Source of the DNA: a virus
Length of the DNA: 46,843 nucleotides
Direction: 5' to 3' (one strand)
IMG/VR virus record: IMGVR_UViG_3300040801_003471
Coordinates: 1 to 46,843 of that record
This document shows, piece after piece, positions 25,223 to 34,320 of the stretch (its first letter is position 1; each line of letters opens with the position of its first letter). The notes under the pieces were generated by a model. It worked only from the letters and a program-made list of their open reading frames with translations. It did no database searches and was not told the origin of the DNA. Position numbers and translations under genes: made by a program.

Positions 25223-28200
25223 TTATAATGTAAAAGCCAATTGATTTAATGAGAACGTCTTTCTGTTTTTATAACCAACACCATAATTATTGTCAGTTAA
25301 TATCTCAATTAATATAAATGGATCTACATTTTCATCTGCAGCAAAATTATAAGAATCCATATTTGTTTTGTATTCATTAATAATTTGAACTGCTTTCATT
25401 TCAAAATTTTCTTCTAAGAAATCATCTTCAGAAGAGAACGTCATAATTCTCATTGTAAAATAATCTGGCACAGTATTATCAACAGTGAAAAATTCTAAAT
25501 GTATATTATATGTTCCAGATTCATTGACAATTGGTTGCTTATAACCTTCAGCTTTAAAATCAACAGGAGAAATTTTTTCATTATGATTAAATGCAATTAC
25601 ACTTTTTTGATCATGCACATATGAAAATTCATGATGATTTTCAGTTTTTCCTGTTATATCTAATATACGTCTTCCAATAGGAATTGTTTCTTCTTGGAGC
25701 CAATTTTTTAATCCAATTAATTTTACTATTACTTCATCAAGACTAAAACTTAATACATTGTTACCCTCAAAATCAGTAATTCGGTATGTTAAATTGAATA
25801 AGTTCGTTTTCTCATATCGATTGTTTGGCATACTACCAATAATAAAATCATTAATTTCAAATCCTTCAACTAAATTATTAAAAATATCAGGGATTTCAAC
25901 CTTTTCTAATTTTTCATATTTTGGACTATTAGGATCTAGATTACGATAATATTCATTAAATTCAAGTTCATTATATCCAAAGAAATTAATTGCATTAATA
26001 ATTGCTTTATATGATCCTATATAATGATAAATTGATGGGAAATTAGCCAATAGTTCTTTTCTTTTTCTATTTAAAAATGTCCAATCAACTCTATTTTCAT
26101 TAATATCATATTTTTTGAAAATGTATGTGTCTTTTTGTTTTAAGTTGAATCCCATATTATTGATCATAGTTTGATAACGATCATCTTCAACTTCTGTTTG
26201 ACCTAATAAATTCAATCTCACTATTTCAACTGGCTCAACACTAATTGTAATTGTTAATGCAGTTGATAAAATGTTGTATGGTGCTAAATAATTTTGAACT
26301 TCTCTCCACGATATTTCATCTACAATATTAGCATCATCTTGTAGTTGAATCCAATTAACTCCAACATTTTTAATTTTGAAAATTCTACCATTATTCTTAC
26401 AAACCGATTGTCCTTTTTGGAGTGTGTTATCATAACCATTTATTTTTATTTTTTGGCCTTCTCTAAAACCTAAATCAATGAAATTATCTGTAAATCTTTC
26501 AACTTTAATTTGTTTTAGAGATTCAATAAAATAAACAACATTATTAAATTCAGTTATTGGTAGATTTTTATTGGGATTATTTGGTTCGTTTTTAATCGTT
26601 TCGATTGTTGCAGAATTTGGTTCAATTCGTTCACATATAACTATTCGCTGATTTACTCCTTCGTATTCAGCATTATAAGATATAAATGTTTGCATTGGTT
26701 CGGGTGCAAACGTTAAATCTGTCTCACTATCAATTTTTTCTAGATCAAATGTTAATTCATCAAATACTGTTTTTTGAACCGACGGATCATCTAATCTTTC
26801 CAGATCTTTATTAATTTCCCGATTTAGAAAAACTCTATCATCTTCCGCTATTAATGGTTTTGGACCAGTGTATGTATAAATACCTTCATTTCCAAGCTGA
26901 GTACCACTAAAATCATAAAAAAACATTGAATCATCTTCATCATTTAACCATTTCCATCTAAATGAAACCTGTGCTTGATCATCATAACCTTCACGTGGGT
27001 ATCGTAAAAATTGTCTGGTTTGAAGTTCTATTTCATCAAATTGTCTTGGACCTCTATTGTAAATATTATCTTCCTCAATAACATATACTTTACTGTTAGA
27101 TTGAAATCCTCCATTTTTAAAATATGCAACAACTGTTACTGTATAGCTACCAATTGATTTATAAATATTTATAGCGTCTCTTTGTGAAATTGGATTTCCA
27201 TTAGTTCCATTTTCCGATAGTGACGAAGTTTCTATTGTAATATTATTTCCATCTCCAAAATCCCAAACCCACTTCTCGATTAAACTTGGATTAGTAAATT
27301 CTTGGAAAATCACTTGATAATAATTAGCTGAATTACCTACATCATTTAAACGATTAATTGGAACAAATCCTTCGCTCAATGGTTGTTTAACATCAAAATC
27401 TACTACAGGGTCAGCTAGATCTTCCCAGTTAAATCCCTGATGACCGGGATTGTTATCTTCAAAACCGGGATATGGATTATTATAAGAAGATCCGATTTCA
27501 TCTGTACTATTCCAAAATGCTCCCTGGTAGCTTAATCCTAAATTATTTGGATCAACTAATATTATATTATATTCTTGATTGTTATTTGGCCATTTACTAC
27601 CCTTTGTTGACACAATCATTGCTGTTGCAAATTGTAGTTGTTGTAAATCGGTGTTTGGAACTAAATTTAAAATTTCGTTACCAGCAATAATTATACCTTC
27701 TTTTCCAGGTTGATAATCGTAAATAAAATAATGTGGTGCAGTTGGTAGTGGATTGACACCAACCCAAACAGTATATTCTAATCTTGTATCATCTTTCAAA
27801 GTATAAAATTTTATACTAGGATTATTATTTTTATCTTTTGAACTAATTACAATAATTTCTTGTGCTAATAAATCTATTTCATTTTCAGCAACCCAATTAT
27901 CAATTGAATTTTGAACACTTGATCCAGATGATTGATATGGAAAACCATTTATTGTTATTCTTAGAATTTCTCCAATAAAAAAGAACGCTACTTCAGAATG
28001 AATTATTTTATGCTGATTATTTGTGCCAACAATTTCAAATGTAAAATTAACATTGGGGTATTTACTTGTTAAAACTAATGTATCATAAGGTCTTCTAAAC
28101 CCGTTTGTTCCTGCGGTTCCAGCTTCTTCTTCAATTAAGTTTTCTTCAGAAGCTTCTAAATGTGTTACAATTCCTAAAGAATCTAATTGTTGATAATATT

Positions 28201-31200
28201 TTAATCCAATATCGGAATCATCATCGGGTGTAAATATGTCTTGGTCAACACCGAATTTTGTGTTACCCCAATCTTTTAGCGTTTCTTCAATATCAATTAC
28301 TTCATCTTCATCTAATGGCAATCCAGATGTGATATTGTCAAAATTAACTGGATAATCAATGCCATTAATTTTAATGTTAAGTCCAAATAATTGATCAATA
28401 TCATCAATTATAATTTTTCTTTGCCATCTTTCTGATATTGTATCTGGATAATTATTTAATCCATATGTTCTATTATATTCATTTTGTAATTGCTCTAAAA
28501 CTTCAAATTGATAAAAATTAAAAGATGTTATATTTTGGTTAAGATCTACAATTTCAGTTTGCTCTCCGTTTGTTCCAAATTCAACTGCCTCATAAGCACT
28601 ACCATAAAATAATATTTTTAGATAATCATCAGATTCTTCTAAACCATTTGAATTATTATCTAGCAAACTATATTTTCGATTTATATTTAAATTAGTGTTT
28701 GTGCCTCCTCTTGAATTGACATCGACAGTTAAATTTAAGTCTAATCCATAAAAATCAAATGTTAATTTCCATTTTTCAAGAAATCGATTAAACATATCAT
28801 ATTGTTCTTTTTCGATATTTTCAAAAATTTGAGCATCTGGATTAGTAATAATTAAATTATTTAAATCCGTTAATTTAATTGAATTTAATAATTCTTGATT
28901 TGTCCATTTTTCTTCAAATAATATCTTCGTATCAGTCAGATAAATATTTTGTTGGACATTTTGTTGATATTCTATTAAATTAGTTCCTTCAACCCATAAA
29001 ACAGTTTGATTTTCAGCCAACGTATACCAAATTGGCTGATTTAAATTTATATCATAATCAACTTGGATGTGCATAGTTTTAGTTCTAGTTCTATGATAAA
29101 TATAGCCGACTGTATTAATATCAAGATTCAAAAGTTGATTACCAATTAAACCTTCAGTTGGTAGCTGACCATTAGTTGGATTATATTCTTCGGCGATTAA
29201 CCCCGGTTGATTTCTTAAAATCTTTAATTCAATTCTATCTAGCATCCAACCTGATGCCTCATTAACATTTACTATTTCATCTCCTGGATTCCAGGACGTG
29301 ACAACTCCAGTTGCTTGATTATTAATACTCAATTGAATTATGTTTGCCATATCTGATTTTGACAAACTTGTATTACCAGTTGTTTCTACTTCAGTAATTG
29401 CGTTCTGAAATTGTGTGTTTAGGGTTAAATCAACAACGAATTTTTCTAATTTAGATGTTTTATTATCTAAATTGTATATTTCTATTTTTGGAGGATCAAC
29501 TATAATATTTAAAACATCTGTTGTAGTTAAGTTCCATCCTTTTCTGTCAGATTCATTTATATCTAATGTATTAAAAGCAGTATTTCTAAGATAAACTTCA
29601 TAAGTGCTATTAAAATTATTATTAACACCGTCTTTTTCAAAAACAAACGTTGTATCTTGTTGTAATAATGTTGGGGTTCTGTCTTCTCGAACAGACCATT
29701 CAAATATGATCAATTCTTTCTGATTTAAAAATGGGTTTATTAAACTTTTAGGTATAAAATCAACAAGCTCATTGCCAACAAAAACTCGTTGTGTTTTAAA
29801 TTGTATTTCTACTTGTAAACCATAACCAGCAGGCAAATCAGAAGCAGAAAGAATATTATTTTTAAACCATTTATTATAATATGGTAATTGCGTATTATTT
29901 TCTCTAAAATTAACTGTATACACTCCATCATTTTGTTGTGTATTTAAAAATGTTAATTTTTTCTTATCATATATTCCACCAATTCCAAGTACATCAAATT
30001 CGCTTTCATTCCAACTAGGATCAATTAAATCGGGTTTATGAATTCTGACAAAATTTGCACTTCTCACGATACCTTTATTTTCTTGATCATATTCATATGA
30101 CCAATTTACGTTTTCAGTTTCCGTTATAATTAATATTGCATCAATTTTTGTATCATATACAGTGAAAGTTCTCCATTTATTCTCAATAATTCCATTTGTT
30201 CCACTTGTAACTCCAATTAATTTCGAATTAAAATCTTCTGGAGAACCATTTGTAAATTCCACATCTTCAAACCAAACTTCGGTCCCTTTGGGGAATTGAG
30301 TATGTAAATTAAATCCATATACCCATTTAGAATAAAATCCATTTTCATTTAATGCAACACTAATATCATTAATTTCAACATTGTCAAAAGTTTTAGACAA
30401 AAAATCAATTCCATTTTCATTAAATAATTGATATTTTTGCATTAATAATTGTTCGGGTTCATCTGCACGAAAATTTATTGGTTCAACATTTTCAAACGTA
30501 TAAAGACCAATTGTTTTAAATGTTTCGTTACTATTTGGATGAAATATTAAATCTCCTTGCCATCTACTTTTATTTTCTTCATATTCAACAAGTTCAAAAT
30601 TTAAATTGTCACCTTCTTTATTAAAAAATAATAAATCGGGAACAATATCAAAATTGTCTCTTGAACCAATTGTATTTGAACCTAATGTCACATTAATTAT
30701 TAATGATAATGTCACTTTATGTTGACCATGTTGTATTGTGCATGTAATTGTTTGCTTTCTAAATACATTGAAATCAAGATAAATTTCATTTGTAGTTTCT
30801 CCAGTACTCCAAAGATAAGATTCTGCTCCATCTTTGACAAAGTAACGAACATTTGTATCATATAATCTAACATAGTCTGGACCATGAATCGCGTCGTCCA
30901 TTTGATATACATTAACTCCAAATCTTTCAGTAAATACATCAATTAAATTTGTTGATGGATCTGTACGTTCGATTTTACATGTTACATAATTAATACCTTC
31001 TTTATAAAAAACAACTTGATGTGGGCCTGCACCACTAAGTTCAGGTATAATAACATCTTCAATATTTGACGTTCCGGAAGTTGAAGCGTTTGCATTATAT
31101 GATTGATTAAAATCAGAGTTAAAAGAGGTGTTCTCTAGACCAAAATTCCAAGTTATATTTTCATTTCCATATAAAAAAGTAGGTTCAGGAGAATCAATTG

Positions 31201-31348
31201 TCACATCAGCTGAAAGCTCGAAAAGATCAATTAAATTATTTGCTGGTTCAACTACACATATACCATTTGTCCCATTTGAACAAGTTGTATCGTAATCTAT
31301 AATTTGACCATTATTTGCTAGTAATGAGAAATTGATCTTTAATGCCAT
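25223..31348 (-). CDS. Giant baseplate/tail structural protein with Ig/PKD domains, 2041 aa
   Basis: Largest gene of the window. The N-terminal about 220 residues are Ig/PKD-like (WNFGLENTSFN, SYLWSTGETTNEIYLDF). A clear PKD domain lies around residues 1310-1410 with the hallmark VWDFGDGN and SIGSYTVTVVAYF. Near residue 1755 comes a block typical of baseplate-associated tail proteins (RKELLANFPSIYHYIGSYKA and INFFGYNELEF). The remaining 1,000 or so residues are beta-rich repeats without clear family. There is no signal peptide. By size and order it could connect baseplate and fibres or bind the cell surface. An exact TATAAATA box lies 26-33 nt upstream. Confidence 0.75.
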   Translation of the reverse strand: MALKINFSLLANNGQIIDYDTTCSNGTNGICVVEPANNLIDLFELSADVTIDSPEPTFLYGNENITWNFGLENTSFNSDFNQSYNANASTSGTSNIEDVIIPELSGAGPHQVVFYKEGINYVTCKIERTDPSTNLIDVFTERFGVNVYQMDDAIHGPDYVRLYDTNVRYFVKDGAESYLWSTGETTNEIYLDFNVFRKQTITCTIQHGQHKVTLSLIINVTLGSNTIGSRDNFDIVPDLLFFNKEGDNLNFELVEYEENKSRWQGDLIFHPNSNETFKTIGLYTFENVEPINFRADEPEQLLMQKYQLFNENGIDFLSKTFDNVEINDISVALNENGFYSKWVYGFNLHTQFPKGTEVWFEDVEFTNGSPEDFNSKLIGVTSGTNGIIENKWRTFTVYDTKIDAILIITETENVNWSYEYDQENKGIVRSANFVRIHKPDLIDPSWNESEFDVLGIGGIYDKKKLTFLNTQQNDGVYTVNFRENNTQLPYYNKWFKNNILSASDLPAGYGLQVEIQFKTQRVFVGNELVDFIPKSLINPFLNQKELIIFEWSVREDRTPTLLQQDTTFVFEKDGVNNNFNSTYEVYLRNTAFNTLDINESDRKGWNLTTTDVLNIIVDPPKIEIYNLDNKTSKLEKFVVDLTLNTQFQNAITEVETTGNTSLSKSDMANIIQLSINNQATGVVTSWNPGDEIVNVNEASGWMLDRIELKILRNQPGLIAEEYNPTNGQLPTEGLIGNQLLNLDINTVGYIYHRTRTKTMHIQVDYDINLNQPIWYTLAENQTVLWVEGTNLIEYQQNVQQNIYLTDTKILFEEKWTNQELLNSIKLTDLNNLIITNPDAQIFENIEKEQYDMFNRFLEKWKLTFDFYGLDLNLTVDVNSRGGTNTNLNINRKYSLLDNNSNGLEESDDYLKILFYGSAYEAVEFGTNGEQTEIVDLNQNITSFNFYQFEVLEQLQNEYNRTYGLNNYPDTISERWQRKIIIDDIDQLFGLNIKINGIDYPVNFDNITSGLPLDEDEVIDIEETLKDWGNTKFGVDQDIFTPDDDSDIGLKYYQQLDSLGIVTHLEASEENLIEEEAGTAGTNGFRRPYDTLVLTSKYPNVNFTFEIVGTNNQHKIIHSEVAFFFIGEILRITINGFPYQSSGSSVQNSIDNWVAENEIDLLAQEIIVISSKDKNNNPSIKFYTLKDDTRLEYTVWVGVNPLPTAPHYFIYDYQPGKEGIIIAGNEILNLVPNTDLQQLQFATAMIVSTKGSKWPNNNQEYNIILVDPNNLGLSYQGAFWNSTDEIGSSYNNPYPGFEDNNPGHQGFNWEDLADPVVDFDVKQPLSEGFVPINRLNDVGNSANYYQVIFQEFTNPSLIEKWVWDFGDGNNITIETSSLSENGTNGNPISQRDAINIYKSIGSYTVTVVAYFKNGGFQSNSKVYVIEEDNIYNRGPRQFDEIELQTRQFLRYPREGYDDQAQVSFRWKWLNDEDDSMFFYDFSGTQLGNEGIYTYTGPKPLIAEDDRVFLNREINKDLERLDDPSVQKTVFDELTFDLEKIDSETDLTFAPEPMQTFISYNAEYEGVNQRIVICERIEPNSATIETIKNEPNNPNKNLPITEFNNVVYFIESLKQIKVERFTDNFIDLGFREGQKIKINGYDNTLQKGQSVCKNNGRIFKIKNVGVNWIQLQDDANIVDEISWREVQNYLAPYNILSTALTITISVEPVEIVRLNLLGQTEVEDDRYQTMINNMGFNLKQKDTYIFKKYDINENRVDWTFLNRKRKELLANFPSIYHYIGSYKAIINAINFFGYNELEFNEYYRNLDPNSPKYEKLEKVEIPDIFNNLVEGFEINDFIIGSMPNNRYEKTNLFNLTYRITDFEGNNVLSFSLDEVIVKLIGLKNWLQEETIPIGRRILDITGKTENHHEFSYVHDQKSVIAFNHNEKISPVDFKAEGYKQPIVNESGTYNIHLEFFTVDNTVPDYFTMRIMTFSSEDDFLEENFEMKAVQIINEYKTNMDSYNFAADENVDPFILIEILTDNNYGVGYKNRKTFSLNQLAFTL

Positions 31349-31373
31349 TAGAAAGTATGAATTTTATTGATTA

Positions 31374-31381
31374 TATTTATA
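31374..31381 (-). promoter_or_regulatory. Putative late promoter (TATAAATA)
   Basis: Exact TATAAATA on the minus strand, 26-33 nt before the ATG of the 2041-residue tail protein. Confidence 0.55.
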
Positions 31382-31547
31382 TATTTGTAATGGACATATA
31401 TGACGAAAACTATTATTAATGTGTTTTTTAAATTCAGAAAAAAATATTATATTTAAACGATGAAAAAAATTAACACTATTGTAAAAGAAATTATATATTT
31501 AACCTTCATTAAACATTTCAATTTTTCAATCTATAATAAATGTTTAA

Positions 31548-31555
31548 TATAAATA
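31548..31555 (+). promoter_or_regulatory. Putative late promoter (TATAAATA)
   Basis: Exact TATAAATA on the plus strand, 31 nt before the GTG at 31586. The position supports that GTG as the true start of the WCI-motif gene. Confidence 0.55.
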
Positions 31556-31585
31556 TATTGTTTAACATAATTTAAAATATACGCA

Positions 31586-33415
31586 GTGGTTCGAGAAGCA
31601 AAAGATTTTATAAAATCACAAATTCAGAAAGGAGCTCTGACAGAGGCCGAATTTAAGGATAAATACAGCGCTTTCAATAAATTGAAAGAAATGTTGAAAA
31701 ATAGTTCTGGATATGTTGGTTTTTTTACAAGAGCACATTATCGTGATCCATACAATGTCACAATTGAACGACTTCAAAAATTATATGACAATTTGAAAAC
31801 TTTGCGTAAATATAATGACGCAGTGGATATTTCGCAGTTTACAAAATGGCCGTATGCTAAATTTGAAGAATATATCCAACAACAAGTTGGAATAAAGTTG
31901 AATGAAAATTTACCGGGTTTGGTAGTCAATGATTCTTTGCTATTTGTTGATTTACATAGAAAAATTAATAACTATCAATGGGTTGCTGTTATTTGTGTTA
32001 GACAAGATTCAAAAGGAAAATACGTTCCTGATCTAAACGCTCTTCGATCCTGGGGAAGTCCAAAATGGTGTATTAAAAGAGATAATTATTTCACTGGAAG
32101 TTATGTTCGAACTCCCGATTATTTGCAATATGTAATTGTTGAAAAAGATTTTTTTGAGCAAGTTAGGCAAGAAGCGTTGAAAGCCGAAAAATCTGAATTA
32201 AAATTAGTTGCACATAATTACGGCACAAATTGGGACGCGGCAGATAGTTATCCGCATCATAGTATGAACACTCGTTCAAAAAGATTTGGAATTACTACTA
32301 AATTTAGTGAAAATTTGAGTTTTTTCAATCAAAAAGACAACGTCCAGTGCTTTGATGATTATAACAACAGTGTTGGTTCATTAGAAAAATTTGCGTCTCA
32401 TACAAATAATTTTCCAATAAGATTAATTGATATCGAAGTTAGAAAGGTTCTTGGTTTGAAACGAAGTGAATATGATGTTAGCCTTCCAACATTTGAAGAA
32501 ATCATCGATCATATTGGAATAAACGAGAATGTTGAGGAACCAGATCAAATTGCAACTGGTTGTGGTAAATTTGTATCTATCATGGATCGTTTGTATAGCA
32601 AACAAGAAGATTTTAATACAATCAGAAGTCAAATTACTCCGTTTTTTGAAAACACAAACCGAAAAAATTTAATATACACAATGTTTTATGCATTGTTGTA
32701 TTCGGATAAGATATCTGAATCAATTTTGAAAATGGCTCACGATATGTATTCAACTAAAGAAAAAGCGCGTGATGTTAATATGGTTGTCACTATTTCATTG
32801 ATTCAAATTTACCTTGATAACAAGCAGAAAGGTATTGAAATGGATGAAAATTTAGTTGAAATTATTCGAGAATCAGTTATCAAAAATTTCGTATTGTGGC
32901 ATTTAACACAATCACTAATCAAAGATCGACCAAAATCTACAATTGATTTAAAAAGAGCGATGATTAATGTCTATAAGAAAAATGAAATTTATAATGAAAT
33001 TGATGGTCCAGGAGCACAAGTTACACGTAGTAAATTATTCAAGTTGATTTCTAACTATCTATATCTACACGATAGAGAATATGGACAGAAATTAATGGAA
33101 GATCAAGGTTGGGAAGATGAAATAGAATTCATTAAGCAAGTGTTGGCTAAAAAACAACGAAAAGATCGTTCTAATACCGATTTTCTTGAAAAAGTTGCTA
33201 ATTCACTTCTGACTAATATGCCGAAATTATTAGTTGAAAAACAAGAAAATGAACTTATTGAAGCAACTTATTCGGACATTTTCAACGAGATTAACATATA
33301 TAAAGATGAAGATTTGGATTACAAATACTCTAACCATGTTGAAGCTTTATTTACCGCTTTGGCATATTATGTTAATTCAATTGATCCATCAATTACCCGG
33401 AAATTTAAAGATTAA
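31586..33415 (+). CDS. WCI-motif protein, paralog of the gene at 42178, 609 aa
   Basis: GTG start; a stop codon (31568-31570) closes the frame five codons upstream. Not assignable to a known family, but clearly paralogous to the protein at 42178-44088. Both contain N-terminal PGLVV, then WGSPxWCI (here RSWGSPKWCIKRDNYF), then YLQY-(V/I)-(I/F) at the same spacing, and both continue with an alpha-helical C-terminal half. The alignment begins at EAKDFIKSQIQ, just after the predicted capsid-targeting leader of the paralog, so this copy lacks that leader. An exact late-type box lies upstream and a terminator follows. The role is unknown. Confidence 0.75.
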   Translation: MVREAKDFIKSQIQKGALTEAEFKDKYSAFNKLKEMLKNSSGYVGFFTRAHYRDPYNVTIERLQKLYDNLKTLRKYNDAVDISQFTKWPYAKFEEYIQQQVGIKLNENLPGLVVNDSLLFVDLHRKINNYQWVAVICVRQDSKGKYVPDLNALRSWGSPKWCIKRDNYFTGSYVRTPDYLQYVIVEKDFFEQVRQEALKAEKSELKLVAHNYGTNWDAADSYPHHSMNTRSKRFGITTKFSENLSFFNQKDNVQCFDDYNNSVGSLEKFASHTNNFPIRLIDIEVRKVLGLKRSEYDVSLPTFEEIIDHIGINENVEEPDQIATGCGKFVSIMDRLYSKQEDFNTIRSQITPFFENTNRKNLIYTMFYALLYSDKISESILKMAHDMYSTKEKARDVNMVVTISLIQIYLDNKQKGIEMDENLVEIIRESVIKNFVLWHLTQSLIKDRPKSTIDLKRAMINVYKKNEIYNEIDGPGAQVTRSKLFKLISNYLYLHDREYGQKLMEDQGWEDEIEFIKQVLAKKQRKDRSNTDFLEKVANSLLTNMPKLLVEKQENELIEATYSDIFNEINIYKDEDLDYKYSNHVEALFTALAYYVNSIDPSITRKFKD

Positions 33416-33445
33416 TCCTCATCATTGAAATATAAATGTTTGCAA

Positions 33446-33480
33446 AAAAGAGAAAGTTTAATTACTTTCTCTTTTGTTTT
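33446..33480 (+). terminator. Intrinsic terminator
   Basis: Stem AAAAGAGAAAGT/ACTTTCTCTTTT with loop TTAATT, then GTTTTTT. It lies about 30 nt after the WCI-motif gene stop. Confidence 0.9.
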
Positions 33481-33514
33481 TTAAAACAAAACATTTTTAC
33501 AATTTATAATTTAT

Positions 33515-34294
33515 ATGATTATTGAGGAATTAAAGACCAAATTATATGATATTCAAAATCATATAGTGTTTAATGATGCTAAACACACTTATCACATTGA
33601 TGATAAAAAACATATCAGTGTAACAACATTCAAAGAAAATTTTATTCCTCCATTTGAAGAAAAAAAATGGCTGAGAATAAAATCAGAAGCTAGGGGAATA
33701 ACAGCCGAAGCATTAAAACATGAATGGTCTGAAAAAGCAAGATTAGCCACAACAATTGGTAGCATTGTGCATGAATATATTGAAAATTATATTATGCAAA
33801 AATCATATACAATACCAATAATTAACGAAACAATTTATACAGCAACACCTGAAGAAATACAAAGAATGATTAATGAAAGGATTGATCATTTTCATATAGC
33901 GTATCAAAAAAATTTACATAAAATGTCTCCATTAGCGATGGAGTTGCAAATTTTTTCAAAAAAATGGCCATTAGCTGGAACTATTGATGCACTATTTTTT
34001 TATAAAAATGTATTGGTAATAGGTGATTGGAAGACTAATAAGGCATTTTCTTCGACTGTTGATGAATCATACAACAACTTACTTTGGCCGTTTGAGCGCT
34101 TCCCAAATACACATCTACATTCATATTCTTTACAGGTTAGTTTATATAGATTGATTCTTGAAGAATGGGGATTTAAAACTGGGCCAGGCTTTTTATATTG
34201 GCTAGGGCCAGATAATAATTCTAAATTTCACAAAACAATTGATTTTCGTCAAACATTAAGAAATTATTTAAATGATTATCAGTGGGCTGCTTAA
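33515..34294 (+). CDS. PD-(D/E)XK nuclease, RecB/Cas4-like
   Basis: Protein of 259 residues with the RecB/Cas4-type nuclease order: GSIVHEYIE with His86, GTIDAL with Asp158, and IGDWKTNK with Asp171 and Lys173 as the D-x-K signature, followed by LHSYSLQVSLYRLILEEWG, the Q-x-x-x-Y helix of this family. It is a complete single nuclease domain without helicase or Cys cluster. It probably acts in DNA end processing, recombination or host DNA degradation together with the gp46/47 complex. It is placed just before a structural gene, whose late promoter begins right after this stop. Confidence 0.85.
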   Translation: MIIEELKTKLYDIQNHIVFNDAKHTYHIDDKKHISVTTFKENFIPPFEEKKWLRIKSEARGITAEALKHEWSEKARLATTIGSIVHEYIENYIMQKSYTIPIINETIYTATPEEIQRMINERIDHFHIAYQKNLHKMSPLAMELQIFSKKWPLAGTIDALFFYKNVLVIGDWKTNKAFSSTVDESYNNLLWPFERFPNTHLHSYSLQVSLYRLILEEWGFKTGPGFLYWLGPDNNSKFHKTIDFRQTLRNYLNDYQWAA

Positions 34295-34305
34295 TATATA
34301 ATAAA
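34295..34305 (+). promoter_or_regulatory. Putative late promoter (TATATAATAAA)
   Basis: TATATAATAAA immediately after the nuclease stop codon and 26 nt before the ATG at 34321. Identical to boxes at 5522, 39242, 42150 and 44168. Confidence 0.6.
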
Positions 34306-34320
34306 AAATAGTCAATTGAG

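Noticed and set aside
30712-30942. Met-rich 76-codon frame within the giant tail gene
   Set aside because: Alternative frame of the same strand inside a well supported long gene.
31460-31552. 30-codon frame (MKKINTIVKEIIYLTF...) downstream of an AATTCAGAA element
   Set aside because: Too short and not recognisable. Kept only as a note in the promoter finding; it could be a leader peptide or chance.
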